From positions 33,829 to 97,828 of the forward strand of contig MSJI02000932.1 in the NCBI GenBank assembly GCA_001931905.2: DNA of 64,000 nucleotides. The letters are read 5' to 3'. The DNA comes from Cladosporium sp. IMV 00045 (taxonomy: Eukaryota > Ascomycota > Dothideomycetes > Cladosporiales > Cladosporiaceae). Below are positions 29,221 to 39,911 of this stretch, one piece after another (positions within the stretch are counted from its first letter, which is position 1; every line of letters starts with the position of its first letter). Both the position numbers and the translations under genes were made by a program. The notes below the pieces were generated by a model. The model did no database searches and was not told where the DNA came from. It was given only the letters and a program-made list of their open reading frames with translations.

Positions 29221-31167
29221 ATGTCTTGCCAACCCAAGACTCAAGATTGCAATGACTGTCCGTCGTCCAGCGACCACTGTGCCGCAGTCGGCGGCTCAGC
29301 CGACATTGAAGACTACACTATCGAGCTCGCCGCTCTCAAAGCCCGCATGAGAACTCTCGAATCCAAACTGTCAGGCAAGACCAACGAGGAAACCAAATCT
29401 CTCCGTTCATGGCAATGGCTGCGTCGTACGGACGACCCGGGCATGTCTGCCTTGTACCTGGACCGCTACCTCAACTTCGGCCTGACTGAGGAGGAGCTGT
29501 CCTCCCACAAGCCCATCATTGGCATCGCGCAGTCTGGCTCGGATCTGGCGCCTTGCAACCGCTATCATCTTACATTAGCGAAGCGTGTGCGCGAGGGTAT
29601 CCGAACTGCTGGCGGTATTGCTATTGAGTTTCCGACGCATCCGATCCAGGAGAGCTCGAGAAGACCTACTGCGACTTTGGACCGTAACTTGAGCTATTTG
29701 GGACTGGTGGAGCTTTTACACGCCTATCCTTTCGACGGCGTGGTCTTGCTGACTGGCTGCGACAAAACGACGCCTGCATGTTTGATGGCTGCTGCGACTC
29801 TGGACATCCCTGCTATTTGCCTCAACGTTGGACCTATGCTCAACGGCTACAGCAGAAAAGACAAGATCGGATCTGGTACTGTGTTATGGAAAGCAAGAGA
29901 GATGCATGCCGCTGGTGAAATTGACGATTCAGAGCTCCTCAACATGGTCACCAGAGGTACCCCCAGTGCTGGACACTGCAATACGATGGGCACGGCTTCA
30001 ACTATGAACGCTCTTGCTGAGGCGCTAGGCATGGCTCTACCTGGCAGTGCTGGCATCCCTGCCCCTTACCGCGAGCGTGCTCAGGTGGCGTACAAGACTG
30101 GCGTGCAAATTGTAGAGATGGTATATGCTGACCGCAAGCCCTCTGATATCATGACGAGGGAAGCATTCGAGAATGCCCTCGTTGCAAATACCGCAATTGG
30201 TGGCTCCACGAATGCGCCCATCCATCTGAATGCCATTGCTAAACACATTGGCGTGCCTCTGGATTTGAACGACTGGGAAAAGGTTGGCTTCCACATTCCG
30301 TTGCTGGTCAACGTGCAGCCCGCGGGCCAAATGCTTTGCGAAGAATACTACCGCGCTGGTGGCCTTCCTGCTGTAATGGCAGAGCTACTCGATCAAGGAA
30401 AACTCCACGGCACCGCTATCACCTGCAACGGCAAGACCGTCAAAGACAACGTCGAGAACAAACACAGCTGGGACCGCGAGACGATCAAATCCTACGACCA
30501 GCCCATGATGCCAGATGCCGGCTTCCTGCACATGACAGGCAACCTTTTCGACTCCGCTATCATGAAAACGTCCGTGATCTCGAACGAATTCCACAAAGCC
30601 TTCCTTGAGAATCCGGCACACCCCAACGCCTTCGAGTCTAAAGTCGCCGTCTTCGACGGCCCAGAAGACTACCACTCGCGCATCGAGACGGCCGACATCG
30701 ACGAGCGCACCATCCTCATCATGCGCGGCACAGGTCCCATCGGCTACCCTGGCGCCGCTGAAGTCGTCAACATGACCGCGCCCGGCCACCTCCTCAAGAA
30801 GGGTCTCAAATACTCCCTCCCCTGCATCGGCGACGGCAGACAATCCGGCACCTCCGGCTCGCCCAGCATTCTCAATGCCAGCCCCGAAGCGGCGGAAAAC
30901 GGCAATCTGGCCATCATTAGAGACGGAGACTTCTTACGCGTTGATCTCAATGAGCGGAAAGTGCTCCTTCTGCTTTCTGACGAGGAGATCGAGAAGCGTA
31001 GAGAGGAGTTGGTGAATAATGGTGGTTATCGTGTCAAGGAGAGTCAGACTCCTTATCAGGATATTTTCCGCAGAGAGACGGGCCCGCTTAGTGAGGGCAT
31101 GGTGTGGAAGAGGGCGACGAGATTCCAGAAGATTGCGAAGAATTTTGTGCCGAGAGATAATCATTAG
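29221..31167 (+). CDS. IlvD/Edd family dehydratase, sugar-acid type
   Basis: Intronless, 648 residues. The Fe-S cluster cysteines of the family are present: Cys112 (SDLAPCNRY), Cys180 ([12 protein letters not shown]) and Cys253 ([13 protein letters not shown]). Other signatures are [40 protein letters not shown] and [18 protein letters not shown]. The opening [21 protein letters not shown] resembles bacterial and fungal aldonate dehydratases (arabinonate, xylonate or similar) rather than the valine/isoleucine enzyme, so a role in sugar-acid catabolism is more likely; this is inference. Residues 1-65 form an extra region with four N-terminal cysteines (positions 3, 10, 13 and 20) and a short coiled coil, not usual for the family. 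No obvious mitochondrial presequence is seen. Confidence 0.88.
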   Translation: MSCQPKTQDCNDCPSSSDHCAAVGGSADIEDYTIELAALKARMRTLESKLSGKTNEETKSLRSWQWLRRTDDPGMSALYLDRYLNFGLTEEELSSHKPIIGIAQSGSDLAPCNRYHLTLAKRVREGIRTAGGIAIEFPTHPIQESSRRPTATLDRNLSYLGLVELLHAYPFDGVVLLTGCDKTTPACLMAAATLDIPAICLNVGPMLNGYSRKDKIGSGTVLWKAREMHAAGEIDDSELLNMVTRGTPSAGHCNTMGTASTMNALAEALGMALPGSAGIPAPYRERAQVAYKTGVQIVEMVYADRKPSDIMTREAFENALVANTAIGGSTNAPIHLNAIAKHIGVPLDLNDWEKVGFHIPLLVNVQPAGQMLCEEYYRAGGLPAVMAELLDQGKLHGTAITCNGKTVKDNVENKHSWDRETIKSYDQPMMPDAGFLHMTGNLFDSAIMKTSVISNEFHKAFLENPAHPNAFESKVAVFDGPEDYHSRIETADIDERTILIMRGTGPIGYPGAAEVVNMTAPGHLLKKGLKYSLPCIGDGRQSGTSGSPSILNASPEAAENGNLAIIRDGDFLRVDLNERKVLLLLSDEEIEKRREELVNNGGYRVKESQTPYQDIFRRETGPLSEGMVWKRATRFQKIAKNFVPRDNH

Positions 31168-31995
31168 TAGTGTCAGCGTCAGTACTAGTTCTACTTCTGT
31201 GTTTTCAGTGCCACTCTTCCTCTTCCTTTGTAGGTTCAGTGAGAAGTCCGCATAATCGCCTAGTCTTCGAATGAGGAACTTTGGATCCTTCGATGCAGAG
31301 TCAACCCTGGAACTTTATATTCAACCGTTGAAGATAGATCACATTTCACACACAGCAAGGGAGAGGATTGGTAGCGGCATACTCCTACGCATACTACGGT
31401 GATCGAGTGGCGAAAAATGGTGTTTTTGTTCTTCTCTGCGGCGTTCGATGGCATGTAGCTGGTTTGGACAAACGGATGGGTTGTTCTATCAACCGTCGAT
31501 GAGTATACATCTCTTTGAGAGACGCAAGGAGCAGATTACGGAGCCGCCTCTGCTTTGGGCGTATATCACGATTGCGGCCAAATTATTCTTGGATATGGAA
31601 GGTATGACTTTAGGACCTTTGGGTAGTCAGTGAAATTGAGCTGTCTACGACTGCGTTTGTTGGATGTATTGAGATTGGACCACGCATCGCCCGGTGAACA
31701 ACATTCTTTGTTACGAACTCGTATTGAGCATCTCAAAAAAAAAAAAAAATTAGCAGCTTCATTATTTCGATCGCATCTCTACTCTTTGTCGTCCTCAAAC
31801 AAAAACCCGCTTTGTTCCATCAACACTTTCTTTCATCCCGCCTCTGGTCTTCTTTGTCTACCCCTTTCCTATTCTTTCAACCTTCCACGATCTATAAGAC
31901 CAAATCGCCCCATTGTGTTCCTGCCTCTCATTTCACCCACAAACCATTTCACACTCACCACAACCAGCCAAACCCTCACAACACAACCCGCAAAA
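31168..31995. other. intergenic, contains A-run
   Basis: 828 bp without a supported gene. A poly(A) run of about 13 bases lies at 31736-31748, and the 200 bp before the next ATG are pyrimidine-rich (TTTC/CTTT), typical of a strong fungal promoter/leader for the secreted-protein gene. Confidence 0.5.
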
Positions 31996-32388
31996 ATGCA
32001 CCTCGCAAACACCCTCACCTACGCCCTGGCACTCATCGCCTCCCTGCCCATCGTGTTGGGAGAATACCGCTACGACTCTAAAATGAAAGTCCGCATGATC
32101 GGCGACATCCCAGGCATGGTCAAGCAGCCCCGCCGAGCAGCCAAGTACATGGGCCGCTGTGGCGGGCCCGACGTCAGGGAGGGAGGCTTCGCTTGCGGAA
32201 ACTTCAAGTCTATCGGAACCACGATTTACAAGTGCGAGAAGGGCCGCTTGAAGAAGTTCGAGCAGTGCTATTGGGCTAATGGCACGGGCGGCCAGTGCGT
32301 TAAGAACGAGCGCAAGAAGGGCTTCAAGTACTACCCTTTCGTTGATGGGAAGAAGGTCGTTTGCGTTCAGCCGACTGACATTCATTGA
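31996..32388 (+). CDS. small cysteine-rich secreted protein, candidate effector
   Basis: 130 residues, intronless. The frame is open upstream, but the ATG at 31996 directly opens a signal peptide (MHLANTLTYALALIASLPIVLG) with likely cleavage near residue 22. The mature part is basic and about 108 residues, with six cysteines (GRCGGP, FACGNF, YKCEKG, EQCYW, GQCVK and VVCVQ), an even number suited to three disulfides. I do not recognise a family beyond generic ascomycete small secreted proteins. The ATG context AAAAATG and the pyrimidine-rich leader suggest good expression. Role unknown; host- or microbe-directed activity is a guess. Confidence 0.72.
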   Translation: MHLANTLTYALALIASLPIVLGEYRYDSKMKVRMIGDIPGMVKQPRRAAKYMGRCGGPDVREGGFACGNFKSIGTTIYKCEKGRLKKFEQCYWANGTGGQCVKNERKKGFKYYPFVDGKKVVCVQPTDIH

Positions 32389-33575
32389 GCGAGAGAGATC
32401 ATCGGTCTGTGTTGAGCTGAGCTCTGCAGACATGTATCTCTGAAGCTATTGCTTGTTGCAGCATCAAAATCCTTTGTTCTTGATCTTCTGATAGACATCT
32501 TGTATTAGTAAGCGACTTTTTTTTTTCATGATTACAACTTCATCTCACCGTTTATTTTTTAGTATCACTGCCACTCGAAGCAACCCGTAGATGATGACTG
32601 TTGGTGCGCCGGGTCGCTGGTCGATTGTTTCGATACTGACGGTGTCGATTCTGATCATTGTCACTCTGGAGGTTGAAGAGAGGTCGAGAGGTGGAAAGAT
32701 TGCACAGGATGTGGTGGACTCAGCTCTTTCGTGACCTGTAAGGTCGTGCGTGTGATTGGGCATGATTTGCGATCGCTTCTGGCTATACCTGTATCAAAGC
32801 TTAATGGTTCTTGGAACGACTTTCGTCCCAATTGAAGCATCCAACGTCAAATCGCATGACTAGAATCGCATGTTGGCTACTTCTAATGTTTACAACCCGA
32901 TCTGGTGTTTCGGCGGTTCAGCCCGGGATTTCCTTTGGTTAGCCTTCGAACGGGTGTTTATTTGCAGAGGCAGTCTCAAATAGACTTACCCGGTCGCATT
33001 TGTTCGATGCCGTTGAAAATTGGTGTAATGAAGCGAAGCATCAACCTCAGACTCGGCTGGCATAACAATCGTCTGGGTCAGGAAGGCGAGTAGGTACATG
33101 GCGTTCATTGTGATGGCCACTGACAGAGCCAAGGTGATCAATAGAGCAAGTGACCTCGAAAGCTGGAAGTGAAAGAATTATCGGTTGTCAAGAATTGCTC
33201 TCTGCAGAAATACATTGGCATCTATGCTATATCGTCCAAATGGTATTTATATATATGAAACAAAAATGGGAAATTACCGCTTCGCTTTTTTCAATGAAAA
33301 TCAGAAAGTCTCAACACGGCTGTCGCCGAGCGAGTGCAAATCCCCCATGTTCAGCCGTCATCACGTCGTGCCATCGTCTCTCGTACCCTTGTGGTGTCTG
33401 TTGCTTGCTTGCTTGGTCGTGAAAGAAGGCCAGTGTTGATCTACCTCTGACTATTCGGAAAGTGGCGAACGCCAGTGGCGAGCCGAATGGCATGCTGCGA
33501 AGGGGTGTAGATCAAACTGTGACCGGAGGAACTATTGTTTGTTCCAGTGTAGACAATATTCTTCCATCTCTTTCT
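32389..33575. other. 1.2-kb intergenic region, no firm gene
   Basis: Lies between the secreted-protein stop and the mannitol dehydrogenase stop. A minus-strand hydrophobic stretch starting at ATG 33108 (MNAMYLLAFLTQTIVMP) with a GTAAGT donor at 32989 could be the first exon of a tiny secreted protein, but I found no acceptable second exon. Confidence 0.35.
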
Positions 33576-35117
33576 CTAGGCGGCAACAAACTTGGCAAGG
33601 GTCTCCTTAGCACCGACCTCGTACAGGCTGTGCAGGGCGTCGGTGAGAGTGGTCATGAAACGTTCGTCGTCGCGGAGATCGTCACCGAAGAGGTTCTTGA
33701 TGTTCATGAGGACGGTAGGCTCCTTGCCGCCCTCGCGAGCCTTGGCTTGCAGGTCCTCGATGGCGGGCTCGTCCTGGGCACGGATGGTGAAGTAGGCGCC
33801 GCTCTCGTCGATACCAGTCAGGTAACGGAACCAGGCGGCGACGGCGAGGGTGAGGCGGTGCAGCTGAGCATCATCCTTGGGCACACCCTTGTCGGCGCGC
33901 ATGATCTGCTCAGCAACGGAAGGCATGATGAACTGCGGGAGCTTGCCGGAGCCACCAATGCACAGACGGGCGATTTCGTCCTTGAGAGTAGGGTTGGAGA
34001 AACGCTCCATGAGAGTCTGGCAGTACTTGTCGATGTCCACGCCAGGGATGGCGGGCAGAAGAGGCTTGACCTCCTTGTGCATCATGTCGGAGATGTACTT
34101 GTTCCATGTGGGATCGGCGAGAACTTCATCAACGTACTTGAAGCCAGCAAGGTAACCCAGGTAAGCAAGGGCAGTGTGGCTGGCGTTGAGAAGACGCAGC
34201 TTGTGCATCTCAAACTCCTCGACTTCGTGAACGCCCTTCACGACCTGCACGCCGACCTTCTCGAAAGGCGGGCGGCCATCGCAGAACTTGTCCTCGAGCA
34301 CCCACTGCATGAAAGGCTCTGTGACGACGGGCCAGGCGTCCTCAAGGCCGAACTCCTTGACCAGGAGTTCCTTGTCTGCGTCCGATGTGCGGGGAGTGAT
34401 ACGGTCGACCATGCTGTTGGGGAAAGCGCCCTCCTTCTCAAGCCACTCGGCGATTTTGGTGTCCTTCAGGCGAGCGAAAGACAGAAGCATGGCACGAGTG
34501 ATGCTGCCGTTCTTTTGCATGTTGTCGCAGGAAAGGACGGTGAAAGGCTTAAGACCAGCGGCGTGGCGGCGAGCCTGGGCCTCGTAGACATGACCAAAGA
34601 AGGTGCGAGGCGCCTCACCGCCAGCGACATCAGCCTTGATGTCGGGGTTCTCTGCCTCCAGCTCGTGGGTGTTTTCGTTGTAGAAGTAGCCGCTCTCGGT
34701 GATGGTCATGGAGACGATGTGTGTGTCGGGGTGAGCCATCTTGGCGATGACCTGCTCGCTGTTGCCGGGAGCGAAGATGTATTCGGTGATGGCGCCAATA
34801 ATGTGAGCACTGCTTCCGCCAGCGCCGCGCTCAAGCAGGGTGTAGAGGTTGTTCTGGGGTGCCAGGGCGTCACGCATGGCAACGTCCCAGGGAGTGAGGC
34901 CAACGCCGCAGATGGTCCAATCACTCAATTGGAACTGTGAAAGGATCTTGTCGACGTAGGCAGCCAAGTGGGCGCGGTGGAAACCACCAACACCAACGTG
35001 AACGATACCATGCTTGACGTTCTTGCGGTCATAGTTTGATGCTGTGACGTTGTTTTCGGTAATCTTGGGCAGGTTCTGGCTGTTCAGCCTGAGAGTGCCC
35101 TCGGTGCTGTGAGGCAT
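33576..35117 (-). CDS. mannitol 2-dehydrogenase (long-chain polyol dehydrogenase family)
   Basis: Intronless, 513 residues, the usual length. The Rossmann part opens GIVHVGVGGFHRAHLAAYVD. The catalytic set K-x4-N-x2-H is present as Lys306, Asn311 and His314 in MHKLRLLNASHTALAYLG, matching the Lys/Asn/His triad of the family. Other family blocks are SMTITESGYFYN, LSCDNMQKNGS, MVDRITPRT and LCIGGSGKLPQFI. The enzyme interconverts mannitol and fructose with NAD(P)(H) in the cytosol, part of the fungal mannitol route for carbon storage and stress. Sequence is very regular, without stops or frameshifts. It is followed (upstream) by a long gene-free region. Confidence 0.92.
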   Translation of the reverse strand: MPHSTEGTLRLNSQNLPKITENNVTASNYDRKNVKHGIVHVGVGGFHRAHLAAYVDKILSQFQLSDWTICGVGLTPWDVAMRDALAPQNNLYTLLERGAGGSSAHIIGAITEYIFAPGNSEQVIAKMAHPDTHIVSMTITESGYFYNENTHELEAENPDIKADVAGGEAPRTFFGHVYEAQARRHAAGLKPFTVLSCDNMQKNGSITRAMLLSFARLKDTKIAEWLEKEGAFPNSMVDRITPRTSDADKELLVKEFGLEDAWPVVTEPFMQWVLEDKFCDGRPPFEKVGVQVVKGVHEVEEFEMHKLRLLNASHTALAYLGYLAGFKYVDEVLADPTWNKYISDMMHKEVKPLLPAIPGVDIDKYCQTLMERFSNPTLKDEIARLCIGGSGKLPQFIMPSVAEQIMRADKGVPKDDAQLHRLTLAVAAWFRYLTGIDESGAYFTIRAQDEPAIEDLQAKAREGGKEPTVLMNIKNLFGDDLRDDERFMTTLTDALHSLYEVGAKETLAKFVAA

Positions 35118-37790
35118 GATTGATAGGTGGGAAAGGATGTATTAGGGAGGTTATGAGGGTAAAGGTGAAGGTGATAAAGGCGTTGATGGGTCGTAAGAAG
35201 AGATGTAGGTGAGAAAGAAGGAAAGGAATGTACGTGTAAGATTCACCTTGACGAAGAAGCAGCCTACGTTATTATCTACCTGGGACGTCATCATCACCAC
35301 TGTCGGGTGGGGCGGCGGTGGGCGAGCAGTTTTTCGAGGGGTCCGTATGTTGAGAGACTAAACGGGGCGGACTCCACGGGTAGCGGTCAGAGCGATCGGT
35401 GTGCCTGGGACAACAGAAGCGTGGCCAGCCACTCGTGGGTGTGGAGTGGGAAGAAAAAAGACGTGCAAGAAAAGAGTCCACTTTAATCTTCTGTTCTCGG
35501 CATTCAACTGGATCGCCGGCTTGCTGAATTCAGCTCGCCCGAATGCTGTTTCGCGTCGTCGGTGTTCGGTGAAGGTGACGACAGCCCTACAGCACCAGTC
35601 GAGCCAGACGAGCCGTCGAGCCCGGTCGAGGAAGTCTTACCTGGCAGCTTCGAGGTCCATTGATAGATCCTTGGTAATGAGATGCGATGCTGCAGCAAGT
35701 CCAGATGGTCTCAAGCTGGCATCTCGTTCATCGTTGACGAACCATTCGTCTTGTTCGGCGTCTGTTTTACGAATTTTCAGCGCTGTCGACGTCATCGCGG
35801 TCCAGATACCCCAGTGATAGCAGCTGATAAGATCTCGGAGCAATCCTAGCCGAGTATGTAGTGCTGTGCTGTAGTCTCGTGGCCGGCAAAACAACAACCA
35901 GGCCACGCCAATCACGCATGGTGCTAACCTCCGCATTGGAGATCAGGGCGCGATGAGCGTCAGACGAGTCGTGAGCCAAGCGGTAGCATGGCCTATTCCA
36001 GACAGGAAGGGCGATAGCAGAGTTTCCTAGTGAGATATGGAGCGTGTGAATTTTCCAGACGGTGGCAAATGTCGGCAATCGCCCGTGCCGGACTTCTGGG
36101 GAAGCGGCGCCCTAGCGATGAATATCCGGGCCCGCGATGGCGTGAACCCGGGGTGATGTTGTTGTTTACGTCGAGCTGCCACGCTGCTTGTTTATTTAGG
36201 TTAAGTCACCTACAGATGTAGGTTGGCATCTGCATGCGTAATTTGAGGATCCCATGCGACGATGAGATGGAAGGATTGAAGATGGAGAGAGCTTCTCTGT
36301 GAATTCTCTGCTGCTTGATGAGGCTCTGCTCTGCGCTCTCGCAGCTCTTGAACACGTGCCAAGAAGTCTATTTCAACGACCGTTCATCACTTCACTAGCA
36401 CTGCTTGTGGTACTGGTAGGAACCCACAAACAATCTCACCGCATTTTCCCCTTCGCTTTACTCCATGCGTTCCCCCAGGACACCCGCGGTGGAGGCATGA
36501 GGGATTTCCCTCCGCCTGGTGGAATTTCGCCATAGCGTCCACTAGGCTGGCTGTCGGCATGTATATCCATGCCGGGGAGTGATGGGCGTGCAGTAGTGTT
36601 TCCAACCTTGCAGGAGGCAATATGTTTCATGTCCACGGCCTAGATCGCTTGGAAAGTACACGGCTGACCAGCTGGCGGTGAACAGTCTGGCTGATCCCAT
36701 GCTCCCCGGTTGCTCTGCTCATCGCGAGAAGACAGGCCTGTGTATCGAAACTAAAGTGTTTTCTCGTAAGGAAGCGCATATCTCGCCCTGGTATTTAGAA
36801 AATGAGCGAAAATCCGTGTACGATCCTAGAATTGCTTGATCATGCTGGCGTAATATCCGGAAGGGAGAGAGGTACATGTATATCATCACGCCGAAATCAG
36901 GAAGTCCGGAGACGTCTGGTCAATTCTGACGGGTACCATCTGAGGACATTCGATAACCCTGACTAGGTGAGATGCAGGCTCTTCAGATTCGGCCACGACC
37001 TCTGATATGTCGCCTAGCGCTCCCGTATTAGTCTCGGAGCCAATCTGAACCTGATCTGAGATCCGACTGCGAATTACATGCAATTTTGAAAATTAATCTA
37101 GAAATCGTCGCTCAGAAGCGCACCGAATGATACTGACGGTTTTATGCCCAACAATGCCTGGATAATGCGTTTGGTTTTGCGCCAGAAAATGCGGAGGGCC
37201 GATCCTGCAAACGATAAGGTATCCTCCTGTGATGCCACTTAACACTCTGCAGTCTGTTCAATGCTGTTCGGTATACCGACCCGGAGATACCTTATTACAT
37301 ATTCCAGACGTTCATCGATTTGACAAGTGTAGAATTCCGCTCTCATCGAAACCGCAATACGAAAACCCTGGAATGCTTGAGAGGAACGCATCGCAAACCA
37401 AGAGCAATTTGTAAAGCTTGGGCGTTGGTGGTATATTTCTCTTCGCATTACTAGCGACAATGTTCGCAAGACTAACTCCCATCAACACCATCGCGATGGC
37501 GACAACTGAAAAATCTCGAAACGGAATTACAAAAGTCCACCCGTTTCCCCATGATCAATGTTGGTTTCCTCTGTTGGTTCCATCTTGATTGAACGCCGGG
37601 TTCTCCGATCGAAATGAGAGATTGAAAACAACGAAAAGATACCCATGTCCTCCCAGAAAATAGAACGCCCGCTATGCGTTTTCCCTTGTCACCAAATAGA
37701 AACCAAGGAAAACCGAAGAAATGCAAGACAAAAGGTGACGCTGTAATATTGAAAGAAGCCTCCTTCTCTCTCAAAGAAATCCCGAGAGCT
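35118..37790. other. 2.7-kb gene-poor region upstream of mannitol dehydrogenase
   Basis: Only short frames without recognisable content. It contains the mannitol dehydrogenase promoter near 35118-35300 and the reductase 3' end at the right. GC-rich SYGGRG-like sequences occur at 36126-36135 and 36148-36155 and could be CreA-type sites; this is a pattern match only. Confidence 0.45.
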
Positions 37791-39911
37791 TTACCAGGTC
37801 TCGGCAATGTACTGCCCGTCCTTCCTCTTCTGCTCCCAGAATTGCTCAGCGGTCTCATAGTCGAGGTTGCCCTTGTCCATGGCCACGTCGATGAGCGCGC
37901 TCTGCACGCCCTCGCCCATGCCCTTGGAGCTGCCGCACACGAAGACGCGTCCATCCACCGCGTTGGCCACGAACCACACAATGTCGGCTTGCAGGCGCAC
38001 TTCGTCTTGCACGTACTTGGCCACGCGTTGCGAGCTGCGCTCTTCTTTGACTGCCATGGGTGCGTTCTCCTCCGCGACGGCGGCGGCAATCTCCTCGGCC
38101 GTGGGCGGGGGTGGTTGTGCGCGGCTTTGGACGACCTTTTTGATGTCTTTCTCGTGGTCGCCTAGTTCGCCTGAGTAGAGTTCGTCGAGCGAGGCGTCGC
38201 GCACTCCCTGGACCAGCCAGATCTTGTTGGCGCAGTTGGCGTTCTTAAGGCGGTTGAGGATGAAGCCGCGGAAAGGTGCCATGCCGACACCTGCGCCGAT
38301 GAGCATCATGGGACCGTCAGAGTTGAATTCCTTCGAAAGAGGATTGCTCATCAGGCCGCGGAACATGGCGATGTGGAGGTTGAGTTGACGGCCGGCGACA
38401 CCGGGTACTGGTGCTGGTAGGCCTGCAGCCTCGGCGTCTTCGACAGCTCGCTTCTCAGCTTCGACGAATTGGACTGCTTGGCGTTCCATGTAACCAGAGC
38501 CGACACCAGTGCGGTTAGAGCCAGTGAAGGAGGAGGTTTCGTGGATGGTGACTGCCATTTCGATCAAACGGCGCCCGGCGAGACCCTGACGGGCAGAGGA
38601 AACGTGAGGGTCGTTGCTCAAGGAGTAGAACCGGGGCATGAGCTGGGTGAGGGTTGCGAGGACTGCCTCGAGGGGAGGCTTGGATGATGGGAAGGCGTGG
38701 AGAAGCTGCTGCAGAGTGATGTGCGGACCGGTGCGGAGGTCGCAGAAAGCGGCCTGGCCTTGTGCAGAGCAGAGGTACATCAAAATCTTCTTCTCGTTCT
38801 CAGCGGTGGCGTATTCTGCAAGAACACGGAAAAGAGGTCTGGCCGGGGCAGTGGAGCTGATGTCAACCGTCCAGGTGAGCATCTCGCGACGAGTAGTGAC
38901 AAGCTCGCGAGGAGTATCATCACCCCAGATGGTCGGCCACCTGCCACCGGTGGTGTGAAGGCGAATTGGCTTATCGCGAAGGAAGCGTGGAACACCCAAT
39001 TGGTCCATGACGTCTTCCACCACAGCTGGGTCGTTCGGCGGGCAGACACCGACAGCACCACCGACTTTGAAGTCAACGCCACCTTCCTCAGGGTAATCTG
39101 TGACGTCGATATCGAAATGGAAGGTCCTCTTCTCAGCTCCAGGCTTTGTGAGCTCACGAGCTCCGTAAATCGGCGCATTGAAGACATCGTATGGAGGATG
39201 AGGCTTCATGTACTGAGGAGGACGAACATTGACCGCACTGGCGCTGTGTTCGTGGCCTTCTCCGGGGAATTTGGAGATCGACTCCCGTCGAATGCCTCCA
39301 AATGACAGTCTGATCTCTGGCATGTCGGTGATCTTTGTAAGAGTGGTATCTTGCGTGAGCGAGCGCAGGTTGGGAGACAAAAAGCGGAAAGCATCGTTGT
39401 CTGGCGCAACGATAGGTCTGAAATCGGGCTTGGTGTTCCTCTGAGGCAAGGCATCGTTCATGCAGCAGTATTCTGCGCCGCAGAATTTCTCCAAGTACTG
39501 AGTGCCAATCTTGTTACCCAGGAGATACCTAATCTCTTCCGGGTTGGAAGCGAACGTTGTGCTTGCTCTACGCTTGCGCTCTCTTACAGGACTTGTTGGT
39601 AGCTCTGGGAGTTTGTCGATGCCTTCGTCGGCGGAACCCTCTTGAGGTTCGGTCAAGGGCGTTGAGGGCGCATCGGAGTCGCTAGCATCGTCGATGTGCG
39701 CACGCAAACTTTCGACACTGGAACGTGTTGATCTTGTGAGGGCGAACTGTGCCCTGGTCTGCGGTGGCATCTTGGCCACCTGGTGGGAGACGGTGGGATC
39801 CGTGGGAATTGGGTTGTCGGGGTGGCTCGTCGCGGTGTTTGGTATAGGATGATGGCGGTAAGGGAGAGAGGCGAGGGAATGGCGACGAGTGGGAGGAGAC
39901 GAGGATTCCAT
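37791..39911 (-). CDS. CPR-like FAD/NAD(P)H-binding reductase lacking an FMN domain
   Basis: Intronless, 706 residues. Residues about 235-690 match the FAD-binding and NAD(P)-binding modules of the cytochrome P450 reductase/sulfite reductase flavoprotein family. The FAD motif RFYSLSNDP is followed by GAGVGMAPFRGFIL for the nicotinamide nucleotide, VFVCGSSKGMGEGV near the end, and a C-terminal aromatic (ETW). The usual N-terminal flavodoxin (FMN) domain is absent; instead residues 1-200 are Ser/Pro-rich with a conserved-looking block (RYLLGNKIGTQYLEKFCGAEYCC). The first ATG was kept, but Met48 (39770) in MPPQTRAQF is a good alternative start. Electron acceptor unknown; it may pass electrons to a separate flavodoxin or haem partner. 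Confidence 0.8.
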   Translation of the reverse strand: MESSSPPTRRHSLASLPYRHHPIPNTATSHPDNPIPTDPTVSHQVAKMPPQTRAQFALTRSTRSSVESLRAHIDDASDSDAPSTPLTEPQEGSADEGIDKLPELPTSPVRERKRRASTTFASNPEEIRYLLGNKIGTQYLEKFCGAEYCCMNDALPQRNTKPDFRPIVAPDNDAFRFLSPNLRSLTQDTTLTKITDMPEIRLSFGGIRRESISKFPGEGHEHSASAVNVRPPQYMKPHPPYDVFNAPIYGARELTKPGAEKRTFHFDIDVTDYPEEGGVDFKVGGAVGVCPPNDPAVVEDVMDQLGVPRFLRDKPIRLHTTGGRWPTIWGDDTPRELVTTRREMLTWTVDISSTAPARPLFRVLAEYATAENEKKILMYLCSAQGQAAFCDLRTGPHITLQQLLHAFPSSKPPLEAVLATLTQLMPRFYSLSNDPHVSSARQGLAGRRLIEMAVTIHETSSFTGSNRTGVGSGYMERQAVQFVEAEKRAVEDAEAAGLPAPVPGVAGRQLNLHIAMFRGLMSNPLSKEFNSDGPMMLIGAGVGMAPFRGFILNRLKNANCANKIWLVQGVRDASLDELYSGELGDHEKDIKKVVQSRAQPPPPTAEEIAAAVAEENAPMAVKEERSSQRVAKYVQDEVRLQADIVWFVANAVDGRVFVCGSSKGMGEGVQSALIDVAMDKGNLDYETAEQFWEQKRKDGQYIAETW

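Noticed and set aside
32990..33108. Tiny secreted-protein exon on the minus strand (MNAMYLLAFLTQTIVMP start)
   Set aside because: A signal-like N-terminus and a GTAAGT donor are present, but no acceptor gives a reasonable continuation.
33462..34940. 492-codon plus-strand frame across the mannitol dehydrogenase gene
   Set aside because: Shadow frame: the minus strand encodes the complete enzyme with catalytic Lys/Asn/His, while this frame has no recognisable motifs.
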